DNA from: an uncultured Ellagibacter sp.
Lineage (GTDB): Bacteria; Actinomycetota; Coriobacteriia; Coriobacteriales; Eggerthellaceae
DNA: 64,000 bases
NCBI GenBank assembly: GCA_934654815.1
Contig: CAKUGU010000003.1
Location: 21,614 to 85,613, forward strand
Direction of reading: 5' to 3'
The first letter of the stretch is position 1. Each line of letters opens with the position of its first letter. Of the stretch, positions 9,372 to 17,850 are shown in pieces. Under the pieces are notes generated by a model. That model was not told where the DNA came from, did no database searches, and saw only the letters and a list, made by a program, of their open reading frames with translations. The translations under genes and the position numbers were made by a program.

Positions 9372-9452
9372 TGGGAGCGGTTCCCAAAGCTAGCTCGTAT
9401 TCGCACCTTTATAATCTTTATTGCGCCCAAGTTTTAAATAGCTGATAATCAA

Positions 9453-9462
9453 TAGAAAACTT
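9453..9462 (+). promoter_or_regulatory. Motif TAGAAAACTT (partial member of the AAACTTACTT set)
   Basis: TAGAAAACTT lies 65 bp before the zinc-ribbon start at 9528. The same ten bases occur at 17709 and 22070, where they continue into AC. Here they continue GAACG, so this copy is only half of the longer motif. Confidence 0.35.
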
Positions 9463-9527
9463 GAACGTTGCCAGAAATGCAATGTCAGGTTGATTTTAAC
9501 GATAAATATTTGGGGGAGGGGGGGAGT

Positions 9528-9716
9528 ATGTGCTGTCCATGCATTCACTGCGGAAAATGCGTCGAAAGACAAGGGAGATGCATAATTTGCCATGCAAAGC
9601 TGCCAAGCATGTTTTCTCCGTTTTGCGTTGAATGCGGGGCTCAACAGCCTCCTGCTCCTGGAATTCGGCTTGAGAGCAGAAGTCGACATATAAGGAAAAG
9701 AAACGGGGTTAGTTGA
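9528..9716 (+). CDS. Small zinc-ribbon protein
   Basis: A 62-residue protein from ATG 9528 behind a strong purine-rich site (GGGAGGGGGGGAG). It opens MCCPCIHCGKC, then RCIICHAKL and FCVECGAQQPPAPG: three Cys pairs spaced as in zinc ribbons, with a basic tail. It aligns well with the minus-strand protein at 10767 (CNNCGKC, CPICQTIL, CPACKKPVPRKPG), so the two are paralogs. No enzyme domain. It sits just before an orphan ferredoxin subunit and belongs to a set of six such mini-proteins in the molybdoenzyme island. A role as metal-handling, chaperone or regulatory adaptor is inference. Confidence 0.75.
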   Translation: MCCPCIHCGKCVERQGRCIICHAKLPSMFSPFCVECGAQQPPAPGIRLESRSRHIRKRNGVS

Positions 9717-9720
9717 TTCG

Positions 9721-10056
9721 ATGAAAGCTATGCTTGCCGATTATGAATATTGCCTCGGTTGTTCCGACTGCGAAATTGCATGCATTGAAGAGCGTGGAGT
9801 AACTCCCGATAAAATGGGAATCAAAGTGACTAAGCTGGGCCCGTTTCGGACAAGAGACGGCGCATGGCAATACGATTTCATGCCAGTTCCCACTGATTGG
9901 TGCGATTTATGTTCGACTCGTATAAAGGCTGGTGGTCAGGCGGCATGTGTTCGTCACTGCTCCTATAACGTGATTTCGTGCGGTGACTTAGAAGATTTCA
10001 TCGACTCGGTAAAGCAAAAACCGAAAATGACCCTGTTCACGATACGTGAACGATAG
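9721..10056 (+). CDS. Orphan ferredoxin-type iron-sulfur subunit (2x[4Fe-4S])
   Basis: 111 residues with the island's small-subunit pattern: CLGCSDCEIAC near residues 11-21, and CDLC then CVRHC near residues 61-80, enough ligands for two [4Fe-4S] clusters. The other small subunits directly follow a molybdopterin catalytic gene. This one follows a zinc-ribbon gene by 4 bp and no catalytic subunit is adjacent. It may pass electrons to a distant enzyme or be left from a lost one. The Shine-Dalgarno site is weak, so translation is probably coupled to the zinc-ribbon gene. A TetR regulator follows. Confidence 0.85.
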   Translation: MKAMLADYEYCLGCSDCEIACIEERGVTPDKMGIKVTKLGPFRTRDGAWQYDFMPVPTDWCDLCSTRIKAGGQAACVRHCSYNVISCGDLEDFIDSVKQKPKMTLFTIRER

Positions 10057-10101
10057 AAGTTCGAGTCGCGTGGCAGGGAAAACGAAGAAAAGAAGGCGGA
10101 T

Positions 10102-10770
10102 ATGGGTAATCGCGATGAAAATAAACGCGTAATGGAGCAAAGACTCTACGATGCTGCACTATCGCTATTCTGCGAATTGGGATACATGCAAACAACGCTT
10201 TCAGACATTGCTGCGGAGGCTGGGGTTTCAACTCGCACCCTTTATAACTACTTCCCTACCAAGGAGTCTATTCTCAGAAAGTTCGGTCGAGAAAACATTC
10301 TTGAACTTAAGTCGTTTGCTGGTTCGTTACCTAGCTCCATGCCTTTAAAGGAAAAGGTTTTGGAGACGATGGTTATGGATTTTAAGCTGATGTTTGGACT
10401 TTTCGATGTTAGCTATATCCTGCACACAGCACGAGACGAGTCAGGCGTTTTCAATCGATTTGAACTCGAAAATGTCATGATCGCGGAATCTCTTTACTGC
10501 ACCCTTTTCAAGCACGAGCAGCTAAAACATGGAATCGAACCGAATGACATGGTCGCTTTGTGCGCGTCGGTGATATTGGGTCTCTACCGTAATTGCACAG
10601 ATTTGTACCGTTTTCGCAAAAAGGGCGCTCTTGATGAAAAAGACCTACGCCAGTTCTATTTGAGTCATCTCAATGTGATATGGAATTCGCTTGAAAAATC
10701 ATTGCTTTCCCTGCCGAATGGAAGTTCAAAGCTTTTCAGCGCCGATCGGCACCTATTCGGAAGTTTTTAA
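10102..10770 (+). CDS. TetR-family transcriptional regulator
   Basis: 222 residues; ATG 10102 follows AAGGCGG. The N-terminal helix-turn-helix is typical: ALSLFCELGYMQTTLSDIAA, then EAGVSTRTLYNYFPTKESIL. The C-terminal ligand-binding part has no recognisable specificity. It lies after the zinc-ribbon/ferredoxin pair and about 670 bp before the transhydroxylase-like operon, whose upstream region holds two 15-bp palindromes of the size TetR proteins bind. Control of one of these two units is likely but unproven. It converges with the minus-strand zinc-ribbon gene, overlapping by 4 bp. Confidence 0.9.
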   Translation: MGNRDENKRVMEQRLYDAALSLFCELGYMQTTLSDIAAEAGVSTRTLYNYFPTKESILRKFGRENILELKSFAGSLPSSMPLKEKVLETMVMDFKLMFGLFDVSYILHTARDESGVFNRFELENVMIAESLYCTLFKHEQLKHGIEPNDMVALCASVILGLYRNCTDLYRFRKKGALDEKDLRQFYLSHLNVIWNSLEKSLLSLPNGSSKLFSADRHLFGSF

Positions 10771-10958
10771 TTGACGTCTTCTCTATATGGCATGTCCATT
10801 GTTGCGAATCCTGGTTTCCGTGGGACGGGTTTTTTGCACGCTGGGCAAACGGTGGCGCGCGGAGGAAGGATTGTTTGGCATATCGGGCAGCGGCCTGCAA
10901 GCCTTTGAGAAAGCTCGCGGCATTTTCCGCAATTATTGCAGCTGTAGCATGCACCCAC
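10767..10958 (-). CDS. Small zinc-ribbon protein
   Basis: I choose GTG 10958, which has AAAGGA six bases upstream and gives 63 residues beginning MGACYSCNNCGKC; an in-frame ATG at 10994 would add 12 residues. The Cys pattern continues CPICQTILPP and CPACKKPVPRKPG. It is a clear paralog of the protein at 9528 (shared CGKC, C-x-x-C and a P-x-x-PG turn). It sits tail-to-tail with the TetR gene. Function unknown; zinc or iron binding is expected from the Cys pairs. Confidence 0.7.
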   Translation of the reverse strand: MGACYSCNNCGKCRELSQRLAGRCPICQTILPPRATVCPACKKPVPRKPGFATMDMPYREDVN

Positions 10959-11091
10959 AACAATTCCTTTCTGCCGAGAATCAAACGATATCAAATAAGA
11001 AGTAAGTGCGAAGAAGATGTCTGCTTTAGAAGAGACGCGCCAAGGGCGCTTTTCATTTTGATAGCAGGTCTTCTTTGCTGCTATGAGGCTG

Positions 11092-11111
11092 ACAAAACTT
11101 ACTTTTTGCTT
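11092..11111 (+). promoter_or_regulatory. AAACTTACTT motif copy
   Basis: The segment ACAAAACTTACTTTTTGCTT is nearly identical to 17711-17729 (AAAACTTACCTTTTTGCTT). It lies about 340 bp upstream of the transhydroxylase-like gene and points toward it. Confidence 0.45.
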
Positions 11112-11343
11112 GGTAAGCTACTCGCAGGGAAAACGAGCGAGAGGGGGAGAAATGGTTCGTTTTGAAGGAGCAATCTGGGCAGAGCGTCCCAATTTCGGCC
11201 GCGCGGTCTCGTTCTCATGGCGCGCAGTCGAGCGTGACTTCCATAATGACAATCGACTCTCTTGGTGGCTGGCGCATCTTTCTTTGCCGCTTAAATAGCT
11301 CATCATAAACTCATCGAACAATTCAAGAGGAAGTGGACTTTTA

Positions 11344-11358
11344 GCAATCGAAGATTGC
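11344..11358. promoter_or_regulatory. Palindrome GCAATC-gaa-GATTGC
   Basis: A perfect 6-bp inverted repeat with a 3-nt spacer, about 90 bp upstream of the start at 11445. Its size and position suit a regulator dimer; the TetR protein encoded at 10102 is a candidate. Confidence 0.4.
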
Positions 11359-11390
11359 CTAGCGCTTCAACGCAAAAAAGCTCTCGCGAC

Positions 11391-11405
11391 GTGCATTTTA
11401 TGCAC
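11391..11405. promoter_or_regulatory. Palindrome GTGCAT-ttt-ATGCAC
   Basis: A perfect 6-bp inverted repeat with a 3-nt spacer, 40 bp before the transhydroxylase-like start and centred 47 bp from the other palindrome. It has the same architecture but a different sequence. Confidence 0.4.
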
Positions 11406-11444
11406 AGGGAGGGCTTGGATCGTCGTACCTGAGTGAGGAGAATC

Positions 11445-14129
11445 ATGGGCAAATTAGAACGCGGAGAAATCACCACAACTATCAAGACCATGGGGTTTTG
11501 CGGTCCATGCACCGCATCGGATTCCGCCGAAATTGACGTGTGCGATGGGCGTATTTTGAGAACGCGACCGTTCAGCTACATTAACCATCAAAGTAAAGAC
11601 GGGTTGAATCCGTGGAGCATCAAGGCGCGGGGCAAGGAATTTAAGGCAAAGGAGAAAACGGAACTTTCGCCGTTTGCTCTGGCATATAAAGAACGTGTGT
11701 ACTCGCCCAATCGCATTTTGCATCCGATGAAGCGTGTTGACTGGGATCCGGATGGCGAGCGAAATCCGCAAAACAGAGGGAAGAGCAAATACGTTCGTAT
11801 CAGCTGGGATGAAGCAACCGATATCATCGCCAAGGAAATCAGGCGCGTGAAAGAGCACTACGGCTTGAATTCTATTTTGGTGCAATCCGATGGGCATCAC
11901 CTGATCAAGACCATTCACGGCCCCCGCGGTACGGAAGGCTATCTACTTGATCGGATTGCGGTGAAGGAAACGGGCGTCGAGCTGGTGAACGACTTCTGGA
12001 TGCATGAGGATGAGCAGGGAGCCGTGCAAACTGGTCGCGTCAAAGGCGGCGGCTACACTATGCAGGCGCGCAACCCTGATAGCTGGGAAGGGTGGTATTG
12101 GGGAGCCAAACATATCTGGGGTCAAGATCCGGTTGGCGAAGGCGATCAGTACAATCTATTCTACGACGTGGCGAATCATGCCGATTCCGTCTTGTTTTGG
12201 GGCTGTGACGTCGAAACGACGCCATGGGGCTGGGGTGGCTGCTTCCCGAGTCGTTACTGCTTCTTCTTGACCGATATCGGTGTGCAGCAGATCTACATCT
12301 GCCCCGATGTAAACTACGGAGCTGCCGTTCATGCCGATAAGTGGATTCCTATTCTGCCGAATACCGATTCGGCTTTGCAGCTAGCCATAGCATATGTGTG
12401 GATCCAGGAGGATCTTTACGACAAAGAGTATATCGATACTCACTCGATAGGCTTTGACTGGTTCGTCTACCATATCAACGGTGGCGACGACGGCATCGTA
12501 AAAACTCCCGAATGGGCTGAGGGCGTCTGCGGCGTGCCTGCCCGCATCATCAAGGCGCTTGCGCGGCATTGGGCGAAGCACAACGTGTCGATCGCACATT
12601 GCAATGGTGGGTCGATGATTCGCTCCGCCTACAGTCATGAGCCGGCTCGTCTGGAAGTCGCGCTTTTGGGAATGCAAGCGCTCGGCGCGCCTGGTCGCAA
12701 CCAGGTGAAGATGATGGAATGGCAGCTTTTCGGCCTAACGAGTCAGATGCCGGCTCCTCGTTCTGAGGTCATTCCTACTCTGAACGACATCCTTTGGCCT
12801 TATGCCGCTGATCAGCGCGAATCGTTCGTGCCTGAAACGTTGATCCCCGAAGCTTTGGCGGGCGATTACGATCACGAGCATCCGCTCGAATGGTACGGCG
12901 TTACCTGCGCGGGCCTTCCCACTGAAGACCAGTTCGTGAAATACCAATACCCCGTCCCCGGAAGCGAGCGCATCCATATGGTGTGGACGGACTCGCCAAA
13001 GTGGACGAGCTCTTGGAACGGCGGCAACGAGTTCATGAACGCGATCCGCTCGGATTACATCGAGACAGTTATCGCGCAGCATATCTGGATGGAGGACGAT
13101 TGCCTTCTGGCCGACATCATTCTTCCCATCAACACCAAATTCGAAGAACGCGATATCAACTGCGACATCTCTTCTGGCAACTACAACGTGCTGATGATCG
13201 AGGGTCAGTCCATCGAGCCGCTCGGCGAGTCGAAATCCGACTACGAAAGCACGCTCGAGATCGCTAAGAAGCTTGGCATGTACGACGATATCACTGGCGG
13301 TGAAACCGTTGACGACAAGATTAAGCGCGGCTTTATGGGGTCGGGCATCCAGGACCGCATCTCCTATGAGGAATTTCTCGAGAAAGAATGCTACGTCGTG
13401 CCCACGGCAAAGGATTGGGAAAGCGATAAGGCGGGTTTCCAGCGTTTTTACGAAGATCCCGAGACCTATCCCTTGACCACACCATCCGGCAAGATCGAAT
13501 ACTACTCGCCGCGTTTGGCGGAGAACTTCCCCGACGACAAGGAGCGCACGCCTTATCCGCATTGGATTGAGAAGGGCGAGACGCATCCCGACGAGCGTTT
13601 ATCCACACCCCGTGCTGAGAAATACCCGTTTCTTCTGGTTTCCAACCATCCACACTGGCGTCTTCACTCGCAGATGGACGATTGCACGTGGCTGCGTGAA
13701 ATCGAAACGTGCAAGGTTATGGGGCCAGATGGCTACCGTTACGAGCCTTTGTGGATCAACCCCGTCGATGCGAAGGAGCTCGGCATCGAGCATGGTGACA
13801 TCGTGAAGATTTACAACGAGCGCGGTTGGACCATGGGCGGCGCGTACGTGACCGAGCGCATCATGCCCCATTCGGTGCTGCAAGATCACGGTGCTCGCAT
13901 CGACCCCATCGAGCCTGGCGTATCCGACCGCGGCGGTACCAACAACCTTATCGCTCCTAAAGCCATCGCGTCGAAGAATTGCGCAGGCGAGGTCACGAGC
14001 GGTTACTTGGTCGGAGTCGAGAAAGTCGATGTGTTCGCGCTTGCCAGGCAATACCCCGAAGCATTCAGTAAACCTTACGACCCGGATTTTGGTGTTATGC
14101 AGGATGCATGGTTTGCCGAGGGCGAATAA
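11445..14129 (+). CDS. Pyrogallol-phloroglucinol transhydroxylase-like molybdopterin enzyme, large subunit
   Basis: 894 residues; ATG 11445 has TGAGGAG five bases upstream. It belongs to the DMSO-reductase superfamily (RISWDEATDIIAKEI near 118-132; a cofactor-binding C-terminal domain from about 720). Residues 212-214 are Asp-Ser-Trp. In the Pelobacter acidigallici transhydroxylase, as I recall, Asp174-Ser175-Trp176 holds the Mo-ligand Ser, and that alpha subunit is 875 residues with a beta subunit of 274. The following gene matches that beta subunit, including its C-terminal beta-barrel. I infer hydroxyl transfer or removal on a polyphenol such as pyrogallol, in the cytoplasm; no Tat signal is present. 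The substrate could differ. It differs strongly from the other seven enzymes here, which have Cys at the ligand position. Confidence 0.8.
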   Translation: MGKLERGEITTTIKTMGFCGPCTASDSAEIDVCDGRILRTRPFSYINHQSKDGLNPWSIKARGKEFKAKEKTELSPFALAYKERVYSPNRILHPMKRVDWDPDGERNPQNRGKSKYVRISWDEATDIIAKEIRRVKEHYGLNSILVQSDGHHLIKTIHGPRGTEGYLLDRIAVKETGVELVNDFWMHEDEQGAVQTGRVKGGGYTMQARNPDSWEGWYWGAKHIWGQDPVGEGDQYNLFYDVANHADSVLFWGCDVETTPWGWGGCFPSRYCFFLTDIGVQQIYICPDVNYGAAVHADKWIPILPNTDSALQLAIAYVWIQEDLYDKEYIDTHSIGFDWFVYHINGGDDGIVKTPEWAEGVCGVPARIIKALARHWAKHNVSIAHCNGGSMIRSAYSHEPARLEVALLGMQALGAPGRNQVKMMEWQLFGLTSQMPAPRSEVIPTLNDILWPYAADQRESFVPETLIPEALAGDYDHEHPLEWYGVTCAGLPTEDQFVKYQYPVPGSERIHMVWTDSPKWTSSWNGGNEFMNAIRSDYIETVIAQHIWMEDDCLLADIILPINTKFEERDINCDISSGNYNVLMIEGQSIEPLGESKSDYESTLEIAKKLGMYDDITGGETVDDKIKRGFMGSGIQDRISYEEFLEKECYVVPTAKDWESDKAGFQRFYEDPETYPLTTPSGKIEYYSPRLAENFPDDKERTPYPHWIEKGETHPDERLSTPRAEKYPFLLVSNHPHWRLHSQMDDCTWLREIETCKVMGPDGYRYEPLWINPVDAKELGIEHGDIVKIYNERGWTMGGAYVTERIMPHSVLQDHGARIDPIEPGVSDRGGTNNLIAPKAIASKNCAGEVTSGYLVGVEKVDVFALARQYPEAFSKPYDPDFGVMQDAWFAEGE

Positions 14130-14140
14130 AGGAGGACGAG

Positions 14141-14935
14141 ATGAAAGTTTTCATGGTCGACGTTGCGAAATGCAGCGGTTGTTATAACTGCCAGATTGCG
14201 TGCAAAGACGAGCATTGCGAGAACGACTGGGCTCCCTATGCTGCCTCGCAGCCGAATTCAGGTCAGTTCTGGTGCGAGATGCATCAAAGGGAGCATGGGC
14301 AAATTCCTAAGGTCCGTGTGGAGTATTGGCCGACGTTCGGTGGGCAGAACCCCGCCATCGCCGACTATGCGCCCGATGTGCTCATGGAGCGTGAGGATGG
14401 CTTACAGGTAATTATGCCCGAAAGGGCGAAGGGGCGTCGCGATATCGCCGAGAAGTTCGAAGGCGTGTACTACAACGAGGAGCTCGATATTCCTCAAGCA
14501 TGCACGGGATGTGCTCACCTGGTCGACGAGGGAAAGCTTCCTCACTGCGTTGATTTGTGCGCAACGGGGGCCTTGCGTTTCGGTGAAAAGGAAGAGTTTG
14601 CCGCCGAGATAGAGGAGGCAGAAACGCTTGGTGCCGGTGGTGACGGCGTGCCGCGCGTTTATTACCTCAACCGCCCTCATCTTTTCATAGCGGGTGACGT
14701 ATGGGATCCCGAAGATAACGAAATTATTGAGGGGGCGAAGGTTTTACTCACCATGCCGTCAGGCGAAGTTCGCCAAACTGAAACGGATGATTTCGGCGAC
14801 TTCTACTTCCGTAGAATCGATGAGGGGACTTACGACATTTCCATAGAAGCGGAAGGCTTCAAATCGATTGAACGCAAGGGAATCGAGCTTACCGGGAGCT
14901 TGAACTTAGGCGATTTCCCGCTTGAGCGCGCCTAA
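14141..14935 (+). CDS. Transhydroxylase-like iron-sulfur small subunit with C-terminal beta-barrel domain
   Basis: 264 residues; ATG 14141 follows AAAGGAGG, 11 bp after the large subunit. Residues 1 to about 185 are a ferredoxin-like domain with CSGCYNCQIAC near the start and CTGC plus CVDLC around 121-140. The last 75 residues (FIAGDVWDPEDNEIIEGAKV onward, with TYDISIEAEGF) resemble the carboxypeptidase-regulatory/Ig-like barrel at the end of the Pelobacter beta subunit. As I recall, that protein has a further Cys group (CMHCENAPC) and three clusters. Here the matching segment (WPTFGGQNPAIADYAPDV) has no Cys, so probably only two [4Fe-4S] clusters form. Pairing with the gene before it is certain from context. 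Confidence 0.8.
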   Translation: MKVFMVDVAKCSGCYNCQIACKDEHCENDWAPYAASQPNSGQFWCEMHQREHGQIPKVRVEYWPTFGGQNPAIADYAPDVLMEREDGLQVIMPERAKGRRDIAEKFEGVYYNEELDIPQACTGCAHLVDEGKLPHCVDLCATGALRFGEKEEFAAEIEEAETLGAGGDGVPRVYYLNRPHLFIAGDVWDPEDNEIIEGAKVLLTMPSGEVRQTETDDFGDFYFRRIDEGTYDISIEAEGFKSIERKGIELTGSLNLGDFPLERA

Positions 14936-15046
14936 AGTGCCAACAGTTTCGGCACGCTGCGCCTAAAGCTGCTTCGCGTGAGGGCGGTCTAGGCGTATTG
15001 CGTCTGGATATCGACGAATCGGATACGACGAGACGAAGGAGAGGAA

Positions 15047-17332
15047 ATGCCAACACTTCATTACGACGAGATGGCTACGCCTGCGGTGACAACGTTGCCC
15101 GATGGTACGACCGTGCATCGCACCTGTTCAGCTGGCATCGGATGTCATAATTTGGGCTGCGGTCTTAAAGTATACGTGAAAGACGGCAAGCTACAGAAGA
15201 TCGAAGGGGACGAAGAAAATCCAATCAGTAAAGGTAGGCTTTGCGTACGTTGCCTGACGGCGAAGGAATATTACTACCACAAAGACCGTTTGCTCTACCC
15301 GATGAAACGTGCTCGCGAGGATCGCGGTAAAGATAAATGGGAGCGTATCACGTGGGATGAGGCTCTCGACACCATTATTTCGAAGTACAAAGAAACGGTT
15401 GAAAACTACGGTATCGGCGCGGTGAGCGTATGGTGCGGTACGGGGCGCGAAGCGAGTCAGATTCACTTCCAGATGGCAAATGATGTATTCGGAACAGTGA
15501 ATGCCGTGCATCCGAATAGCGGTTGGTCGTGCATCGTGCCGCGTATGGCCGCGATGCTGTGGACCATGGGCAGCTCGTATATTGAGGCCGACAACTCCAT
15601 CGGTTTTCCTGCTCGCTACGATGATCCACGATGGGAATGCCCGAAGTACATGCTTATCTGGGGCCGTGATCCGCTGCGCTCTAACCCAGATGGTCTGTTC
15701 GGGCACTCAATCGTCGAGATGATGAAGCTCGGCATGAAGCTTATCGTCTGCGATCCGCGTGTGAATTGGCTTGCGACGCGTGCTGAGGTTCATTTGCAGT
15801 TGCGCCCGGGCACCGATGGCGCGTTGGCGCTTGGCCTTCTGAACGTGATCATCGAGGAGGATCTTTACGATCATGATTTTGTCGAGCGATGGACCTACGG
15901 CTTCGAACAGCTTGCCGAGCGCGTGAAGGAGTACCCGGTTGACAAAGTTGCCGAAATCACCGAAGTCGACGCTGAAGATATCCGTACCGCTGCTCGCTGT
16001 ATTGCGCAGCGTCCTTCGACCCTTTCCATGGGTTTGGCTGTCGATCAGAACCCCAACACGCTTCAGATTGGGCATGCGTTGCTATCGCTTTTCGCCATTA
16101 CTGGCAACATGGATATTCCCGGTGGTTGCTTTATGGGCTTGCCGCCTATTTTTGCTGGCATGGCCGAAAACGCTCCGACAGCAGAAGAGGAAGGCGAGCC
16201 TGAAGGTCTTGCCAAATTCAACAACATCGGTGTCGAGCCTCTCGGGCATGATCGTTATCCGGCTATGAGCGCTATTGTCAATACGACACATCCTGATGCA
16301 ACGCTTGATGTACTTGAGACGAATGTGCCGTACAAAATTCGGTTCGCCTATGCTTTCGGGCATAACTCCATTTCCTGTATGGTTCCGCAGCCGAAACGCT
16401 GGTACGAGGCTATGCGCAAGATTGATTTCGTTGCATTTGCTGACCTGTTTATGACTCCGACGATCATGGGTGTTGCCGATATCGTGCTTCCTGCCGCAAC
16501 TTTTTTTGAGAAAGAGGGTTACGTTTCCAACAATAACGCCTCGCAACCGGGGCAAATGGGCGCTATTATTCCTATTCTCGAGCCTGAGGGCGAATGCCGA
16601 TCGGACTTGAATATTATGCTTGAACTGCACAGGCGTCTTTACCCCAATAGTAAGAAACCTGGTTGGGCCGACCCAGAAGACTTCATTAACAGCCAGCTCT
16701 CCAAGATGCGCGATGTCGATGCGACGTATGCCGATCTCAAAGAACATGTCATTGCGCAGTATGAGATTGAATACAAAAAGTACGAAAAAGGCTTACTCCG
16801 AAGTGATGGTCAGCCTGGATTCAACACTCCAACAGGGCGTATCGAACTGTACTCAACAGTGCTTGAGCGTTTGGGCGATGATCCTCTTCCCTATTATATT
16901 GAGCCGAAGTTTAGCGCTGTTTCCCGCCCTGATTTGGCGGAAGAATACCCACTTACGGTGACGACTGGTGCGCGCAGATTCACGTCTTTCCATTCGGAGA
17001 ATCGTCAGATCGAAACACTGCGCGAGATTCACGAATGGCCGACGGTGCAGATTAATCCGGAAACCGCTGAAAAATACGGTATCACCGAAGGCTCGTGGGT
17101 ATATGTGGAAAGCCCGCTTGGCAAAGTGAAGATGAATGCCCATTTGACTCCCATAGTGAAAGAAACCGTGGTGTCGTGTGATCACGGCTGGTGGCTGCCG
17201 GAATCTGATCCGGAAAATCTGTTCGACGTATTCGACTACAACGTTAATCAGCTCATTCCCCACGAAGAAAACGGCCCGCTTGGCTTCGGCACTCACTATA
17301 AGAGCATGCCTTGCAAGATCTATCGAGCATAG
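15047..17332 (+). CDS. Molybdopterin oxidoreductase, acetylene-hydratase-like group (cassette A catalytic subunit)
   Basis: 761 residues; ATG 15047 follows GAAGGAGAGG. N-terminal [4Fe-4S] Cys are C33 and C38 (GCHNLGCG) and C66 and C69 (GRLCVRC). WERITWDEALDTI lies near 98-110. The likely Mo ligand is Cys162 in SGWSCIVPR, by alignment with Cys141 of acetylene hydratase as I recall it. A late motif, TGARRFTSFHSENRQIE, is shared by most enzymes of this island. There is no Tat signal, so it is cytoplasmic. The ferredoxin gene follows after 11 bp and an MFS gene after that, a layout like Gordonibacter phenolic dehydroxylase loci. Reductive dehydroxylation of a phenolic is the leading inference; the substrate is unknown. 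Confidence 0.85.
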   Translation: MPTLHYDEMATPAVTTLPDGTTVHRTCSAGIGCHNLGCGLKVYVKDGKLQKIEGDEENPISKGRLCVRCLTAKEYYYHKDRLLYPMKRAREDRGKDKWERITWDEALDTIISKYKETVENYGIGAVSVWCGTGREASQIHFQMANDVFGTVNAVHPNSGWSCIVPRMAAMLWTMGSSYIEADNSIGFPARYDDPRWECPKYMLIWGRDPLRSNPDGLFGHSIVEMMKLGMKLIVCDPRVNWLATRAEVHLQLRPGTDGALALGLLNVIIEEDLYDHDFVERWTYGFEQLAERVKEYPVDKVAEITEVDAEDIRTAARCIAQRPSTLSMGLAVDQNPNTLQIGHALLSLFAITGNMDIPGGCFMGLPPIFAGMAENAPTAEEEGEPEGLAKFNNIGVEPLGHDRYPAMSAIVNTTHPDATLDVLETNVPYKIRFAYAFGHNSISCMVPQPKRWYEAMRKIDFVAFADLFMTPTIMGVADIVLPAATFFEKEGYVSNNNASQPGQMGAIIPILEPEGECRSDLNIMLELHRRLYPNSKKPGWADPEDFINSQLSKMRDVDATYADLKEHVIAQYEIEYKKYEKGLLRSDGQPGFNTPTGRIELYSTVLERLGDDPLPYYIEPKFSAVSRPDLAEEYPLTVTTGARRFTSFHSENRQIETLREIHEWPTVQINPETAEKYGITEGSWVYVESPLGKVKMNAHLTPIVKETVVSCDHGWWLPESDPENLFDVFDYNVNQLIPHEENGPLGFGTHYKSMPCKIYRA

Positions 17333-17343
17333 GAGGCGAAACG

Positions 17344-17682
17344 ATGAGCAAATATGGCCTGTTGATCGACAATCAATACTGTACCGGATGCCATTCGTGC
17401 GAGGTCGCGTGTAAAAACGAGCGCGAATTGCCGCATGGACAATGGGGCATCAAGGTTCTGGAACTTGGACCATGGAGACGTGCCGATGGCAAGCACTGGG
17501 AATATCGTTATATTCCTGTTCCAACTGCTGACTGCGATTTATGCGTCGAACGCGTGGGCGAGGGGAAGGATCCTGCATGCGTCCATCATTGTCTGGCAAG
17601 TGCCATGGAATTCGGCACCCTTGAGGAGCTTGCGGTGAAGATGGAAGCTAAAGATAAAATGGCTTCGATTTTTATCCCATAA
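17344..17682 (+). CDS. Ferredoxin-type iron-sulfur subunit of cassette A
   Basis: 112 residues; ATG 17344 follows AGGAGG. CTGCHSCEVAC (residues 13-23) and CDLC with CVHHC (about 64-85) can bind two [4Fe-4S] clusters. It should deliver electrons from a cytoplasmic donor to the molybdopterin subunit encoded just upstream. No membrane helix or anchor subunit is present, which argues against direct quinone coupling. It closely resembles the proteins at 21587, 24065, 29541, 36581, 39404 and 49191. Confidence 0.9.
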   Translation: MSKYGLLIDNQYCTGCHSCEVACKNERELPHGQWGIKVLELGPWRRADGKHWEYRYIPVPTADCDLCVERVGEGKDPACVHHCLASAMEFGTLEELAVKMEAKDKMASIFIP

Positions 17683-17708
17683 CCTGGGGATTCGCATTGC
17701 TCAAGCAA

Positions 17709-17729
17709 TAGAAAACTTACCTTTTTGCT
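17709..17729 (+). promoter_or_regulatory. AAACTTACTT motif copy
   Basis: TAGAAAACTTACC followed by TTTTTGCTT, 122 bp before the MFS start at 17851 and pointing toward it. Very close to the copy at 11092-11111, with one extra C. Confidence 0.45.
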
Positions 17730-17850
17730 TCTACACTCCATAGAAGGGGATCGGGTATCAAAAGATGAGGTTGGTCGAAAGGAGGGTGGCGACTTCAACC
17801 GTACGACCCGAATGCATTCCGTTATTGCAATCATTTGAAAGGGGAAAGAA

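Larger units (their letters stand above)
10959..11444. other. Regulatory region upstream of the transhydroxylase-like operon
   Basis: A 486-bp region with no supported gene; short frames here have no ribosome site or family match. It contains one copy of the AAACTTACTT motif (11092-11111) and two perfect short palindromes (11344-11358 and 11391-11405). Confidence 0.55.

Noticed and set aside
11083..11321. Short frames on both strands before the transhydroxylase-like operon
   Set aside because: No start signals or recognisable motifs; the region is better explained as regulatory DNA.
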